From Hevea brasiliensis (lineage: Eukaryota; Streptophyta; Magnoliopsida; Malpighiales; Euphorbiaceae): 64,000 nucleotides of DNA. Both the position numbers and the translations under genes were made by a program. The stretch spans positions 42,285,566 through 42,349,565 of the forward strand of contig NC_079510.1 in assembly GCF_030052815.1 (NCBI RefSeq), given 5' to 3'. Shown one piece after another: positions 60,461-64,000 of this stretch (the stretch's first letter is position 1; every line of letters begins with the position of its first letter). The notes beneath the pieces are model-generated. The model had not been told where the DNA came from. It ran no database searches and saw only the letters and a program-made list of their open reading frames with translations.

Positions 60461-61632
60461 TCAAGTAGTGCCTCTACCTCTACCTCTTCCTCTGCCAATT
60501 GACTGTGAACCTCTGAGAGCAGGACTCTGAATAGATCCCTCGGCAGTAGTAGGAGCTGGACTATATCTCGAAGCACTAGTACAGTCTTTAGCTATATGGC
60601 CCTTGCCTCCGCAGTTAAAGCAGGCTCCAGTGGCCCAGTAGCACTCCCCCCCATGAATCTTGCCACAAGTCTCACAGTGGGCGTAATATGAACCCCGCTG
60701 ATCACCACTGCACCTAGGGGGTCTCTGTCCGGAGAATCGGCCCCTATTGAATCTTCCACCTCGACCCCTGCTGGGTCCACTAAACTTCTTTCTCTTTCTA
60801 GAGGTAGCACCAGAACTTTGTTCAACTGATTTTTCCCCCTTGTCTTTTTCTGATTTCTCAGCTTTTTCTGATTTTTCTTTCCTTGGGGTTGCTTCTGATT
60901 CAATTCTCTCCAGTTTAAGTGCTTGCGACATAAGCTTTGAGAAGTTGCTGTGTCGAAATCCCACAACTTGCATCCTTATGCTGGGCTTCAAACCCGTCTC
61001 AAATCTCTTGCATCTTGCCTTGCTGGTAGTATGGAGGCTTCCCGCATAGTGACTCAGGTGGGAGAACTCCCTCTCATACTCTGCCACTGATCGATTTCCT
61101 TGTTTTAAGCTCAAAAATTCTTGCAGTTTCTGATCAACATATGCATCTGGGATGTATTTCTGTCTAAACTCTCTGATGAAGTCCTCCCAGGTCAGCACTG
61201 GTGGTTTAACCAAGCTGTGGGGGATGGTCTTCCACCAATCATACGCATCCCCTTGCAGTAGAGACACGGAATACTCAAACTTCAGCTCATCTTGGCAATG
61301 TAGTTTCTTAAACACTCTGTCCATTCTTTCAAGCCATTGCTCTACCTCTAAAGGGTCCACTGTACCCTTAAATTCTGCAGCCCCATACTTCAGTAGTTTA
61401 TCATATTGTCCGGCCGAGGCGTGGTTGTGCCACAGTGGTTGGGGTGGAGCTTGAACAGCATACCCTGACCATTTCTGTCAAACATCGCAGCCATCTGCTG
61501 TGCGAATTGTGCAGGGAACTGCGGCATTTGTGGGGCTGGTGTTGCTGACCCACTAACATTCGGTAAAGCTGGGGCTTCCCCTTCTGCCTCAGCTTCAACA
61601 GACTGCTCAACTGAGCGATCCCCTTCTTCCAT
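60461..61632 (-). pseudogene. gag of the Tekay-type element, frameshifted near its start
   Basis: The likely start is ATG 61632 (MEEGDRSVEQSV). A one-base loss near 61460 shifts the frame. The core reads from about 61455: 'GTVDPLEVEQWLERMDRVFK' region, 'LTWEDFIREFRQKYIPDAYV', 'FLSLKQGNRSVAEYEREF', a Lys/Glu-rich linker and the zinc knuckle CFNCGGKGHIAKDC. It ends at TGA 60461-60463 where the frame would otherwise pass on to protease, so the stop looks like CGA to TGA. Confidence 0.9.
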
Positions 61633-61800
61633 TTCAATCTGAAGTTAGGGTATCTCCTGAACAAATAATAGATGGAGATTTCCCCCCGTTAGTTCATATT
61701 CATGATGTAATGCACTGTATGTAACAATTATGGACATTGAGCAGTTGTACTTAACAAGGAAAAACACAAATTCATAAGTTAAAACATACTTCAAAAATTT

Positions 61801-61812
61801 GCTCTGATACCA
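61801..61812 (-). other. Primer binding site, tRNA-iMet type
   Basis: Minus strand TGGTATCAGAGC, 8 nt from the LTR end (TGTTTTAG between). This is the standard initiator-Met primer site of plant LTR elements. Confidence 0.9.
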
Positions 61813-61820
61813 CTAAAACA

Positions 61821-64000
61821 TGTCACACCTTACTCCTCTGTAAGGCATAACATGATCCCGTAGAATACTTAATGAACTACCGAACTTCATCTACCGATAA
61901 CTCATTAAACACCCTACAAGGAATTTTAAAACAATTTCTTACTTTTGGTAAGTGGTGAACATTTCTAATAAGTATTTAAAACATGTACTTAAGTAAAAAG
62001 CTAGTTGGAAATTTTGGCCCATTTTATTTTTTTGCAAATTTTATAAAAATTTTGACAGAGTTTCCTCTGTATTTTGAGAAAACCGTTCTTCAAATACCTG
62101 TAAAAAGCACTTCTAAAAAATTTTCTCAACCACAACTTCAATTTCACAATCAAACTCTATCAATTTCAACAATTCCACAATCATTTCATTTGAGACAAAA
62201 AAATTTATATACATCCTTACAAAATTCACATCAAAAAAAATACAAACTAAATTTTATTACAAACTTCATACAAATTTGTACAAGCTGCTCAAGACCCATT
62301 TACATGTCCATAACTTTATATGCAATACGTACATCAAAATAAATATTTACAGGCAGGGTATAAATTATACCCGAAGACTTCAAGATGATAGCTCCTCACA
62401 CCTCAACAACTCAGTCTGCTGCTCTTCTAGTCTCTGTATCTGCGACAGCAATAGAAGCTATCGCTGAGTACTAGGACTCAGTGGTACACAACATAAATAA
62501 TCTTTATGCAAAAATAAAATCACATTTATTAAAAAATTTGACTAAACATGAGCATTAAACACAAAACATGAATTATGAGATTTTAATGCAAACCAAGTTC
62601 ATTTCAAAGTATCAAAACACATTTCATAAAACCCACAGTTAGATCATGCCATTCGAAACAAATAGAATCTCAATAGCCAGAGGCTAAAGAGAAATCATAT
62701 CACAAGGCTAGCTAGCTCAAATATATGGATATCCATTCACATCCTCTTCTACTGGCACACCTCAACACTTCTCCAGAGAAGGAATCAAAATTCGAAACTA
62801 ATTACCCCCACTAGTCGTGCTAGTGAGGTGTTCAAATATATGGTCATGACAACTGTTTTCAAAACTTATCTTAACAATTTGCTAAACATTGCTATTTCAA
62901 ATATACACAATAACTTTCACAGTTTAATCAAAACATCATAAATAATGTCACAAATAAACTTTCAACAATTCCAAATCACAAGTAAAATACATATTTCGTT
63001 CACTTTATCAATGAATTTTAAAGCATAAAGATGTTGTGCACAAACCTCAAATGAGTCGCCTTTTGGCCTTAACTCGACTCCTCGGGTTCTGTCTCGGTAT
63101 TCTTTTCCACTGAAACACACAATTTTATAGTGTTTCAGTACCATAATTTAACATAAATCCAAAAATAAATTTAACGTCACTTATACCTAGCTCTAACGTG
63201 CTAATTTCGACGTCCTTGAAATTTTGTATTTTGGGTTACTATTCACTGCACTATTCAAGTCAAATAGTTGACTTTCTAAGGCTTAATAGGTATGGGAACT
63301 CCAACTTCACCCACATACCACATTTTGGTCATTAAACTTGTTGGTTTTGGTCGTTTTCTCAAAGCTTAGGTCATTTTGGCAAAATTGCCAATTTTTGGTT
63401 TTGGAGTTCTAAGTTGCACTATTCCATTGGTCAATCTACTGTTGGAATTTGACAAAACTTCATTCATAGAAAATTTTCCTTATTGTCTTAAGTGTATTCT
63501 CATTTTTGGATCACCTCAATCGGAGTTTTGTAGCTCAAGTTATGGCCAAAATAAAATTACTGTTCACGTGCACTGTTTATGCTGAGATTTTAGGTTCTGG
63601 CAGATTTTGATCCAACTTTGGTCAGTAATTTGATTAAGTTAAGTTCATAATTTGGTCTAAATTTATTCATATGAAATGTTCTACTATGTCTTAGGTTTCC
63701 ATCGGTTCAAGAATCGCCTAAATCGGAGTTTTGTAGAGAGAGTTATAACCCTTCAAACATTACTGCTCAATAGAAATTCTGCAGAGTTGCAGGTTTGGTA
63801 ACTCAACTTTGCTCAATAATTTGAATGGGTTAATGGCACAATTTGGGGTGGTGTTCTTCATAACAGTTTTAGATCTATACCTTATCTAATTGCTGGTAAA
63901 ATTTCAGGTCAATTTGACCTTCCTAGCTCGAGTTATGACCAAATGAACGGTTACTGTTCATTTGGTCAGTTTGGTGCAGTGGCAGCCTGCTCTCATTTCA
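61821..64000 (-). repeat. 5' LTR of the Tekay-type element, first 2180 bp on the plus strand
   Basis: It matches 53320 onward with scattered substitutions. The window ends inside it, so about 1.4 kb of this LTR and the flank needed for the target duplication are missing. Confidence 0.92.

Larger units (their letters stand above)
53320..64000 (-). mobile_element. Ty3/gypsy chromovirus, Tekay/Del type (5' LTR truncated by window end)
   Basis: On the minus strand the order is 5' LTR (from 61821), tRNA-iMet-type primer site, gag, protease, RT, RNase H, integrase with chromodomain, polypurine tract, 3' LTR (53320-56948). The 3.6-kb LTR, the PBS TGGTATCAGAGC and the C-terminal chromodomain fit Tekay/Del. 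The first ~165 bp of the two LTRs differ at about 9 sites, so the insertion is older than the Ogre copy. Four in-frame stops and at least two frameshifts inactivate it. Confidence 0.93.

Noticed and set aside
60461..60463. gag stop as programmed readthrough between gag and protease of the Tekay element
   Set aside because: Relatives read through with a sense codon, and other stops of the same kind follow, so simple decay is more likely.

Overview
This window is nuclear DNA from a flowering plant. It has split genes with GT-AG introns, plant-only gene families, AT-rich intergenic DNA and two large plant LTR retrotransposons. The gene families and element types fit a woody eudicot, perhaps Malpighiales/Euphorbiaceae, but that placement is only an impression.

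Layout. (1) 1-18747: a giant Ty3/gypsy element of the Tat/Ogre type on the + strand. Its 5' LTR is cut by the window edge and its 3' LTR is about 5.7 kb. Between them lie a tRNA-Arg-type primer site, an extra ORF (DUF7745-like), gag, protease plus G-patch, a 172-nt intron whose removal puts protease and RT in one frame, RT, two RNase H domains, integrase, a 3' UTR with poly(A) tracts, four related hairpins and a 53/60-bp tandem array. The 3' LTR also carries a decayed gene on the opposite strand with its own TATA box. (2) 18748-27100: a cytochrome b561 gene (+), convergent with an OBERON3/TITANIA-like PHD-finger gene (-) whose 2.9-kb intron holds an RTE LINE fragment and a small foldback element. 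(3) 27100-38900: AT-rich DNA with a MITE-like element, a mitochondrial ribosomal protein bL28m gene (-) and a ZFP4-like C2H2 zinc-finger gene (-) with a predicted 2.9-kb 5'-UTR intron. (4) 38900-47055: AT-rich intergenic DNA with microsatellites, a 73-76-bp minisatellite and a decayed movement-protein-like retroelement or pararetrovirus relic. (5) 47056-50166: a TMK-family leucine-rich-repeat receptor kinase (+). (6) 50167-53319: AT-rich DNA ending in a scrap of another LTR. (7) 53320-64000: a Tekay/Del-type chromovirus on the - strand, with its 5' LTR cut by the window end.

The host genes are ordinary single-copy-looking genes with no operon-like relation. They act in transmembrane ascorbate/iron redox (CYB561), meristem chromatin reading (OBE), mitochondrial translation (bL28m), transcriptional repression (ZFP) and auxin/cell-surface signalling (TMK).

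The least ordinary signals are in the Ogre-like element. They are the intron that joins pol; a family of 3'-UTR hairpins with the same bulge and loop but different, still-paired stems; a second set of paired hairpin repeats near the LTR end; and an antisense gene with a possible duplicated antisense promoter. The Ogre copy looks young (LTR ends about 98% alike over 0.5 kb) but carries many one-base deletions. The Tekay copy looks older (about 94-95% alike over the first ~165 bp) and is broken mainly by stops that fit C-to-T changes.
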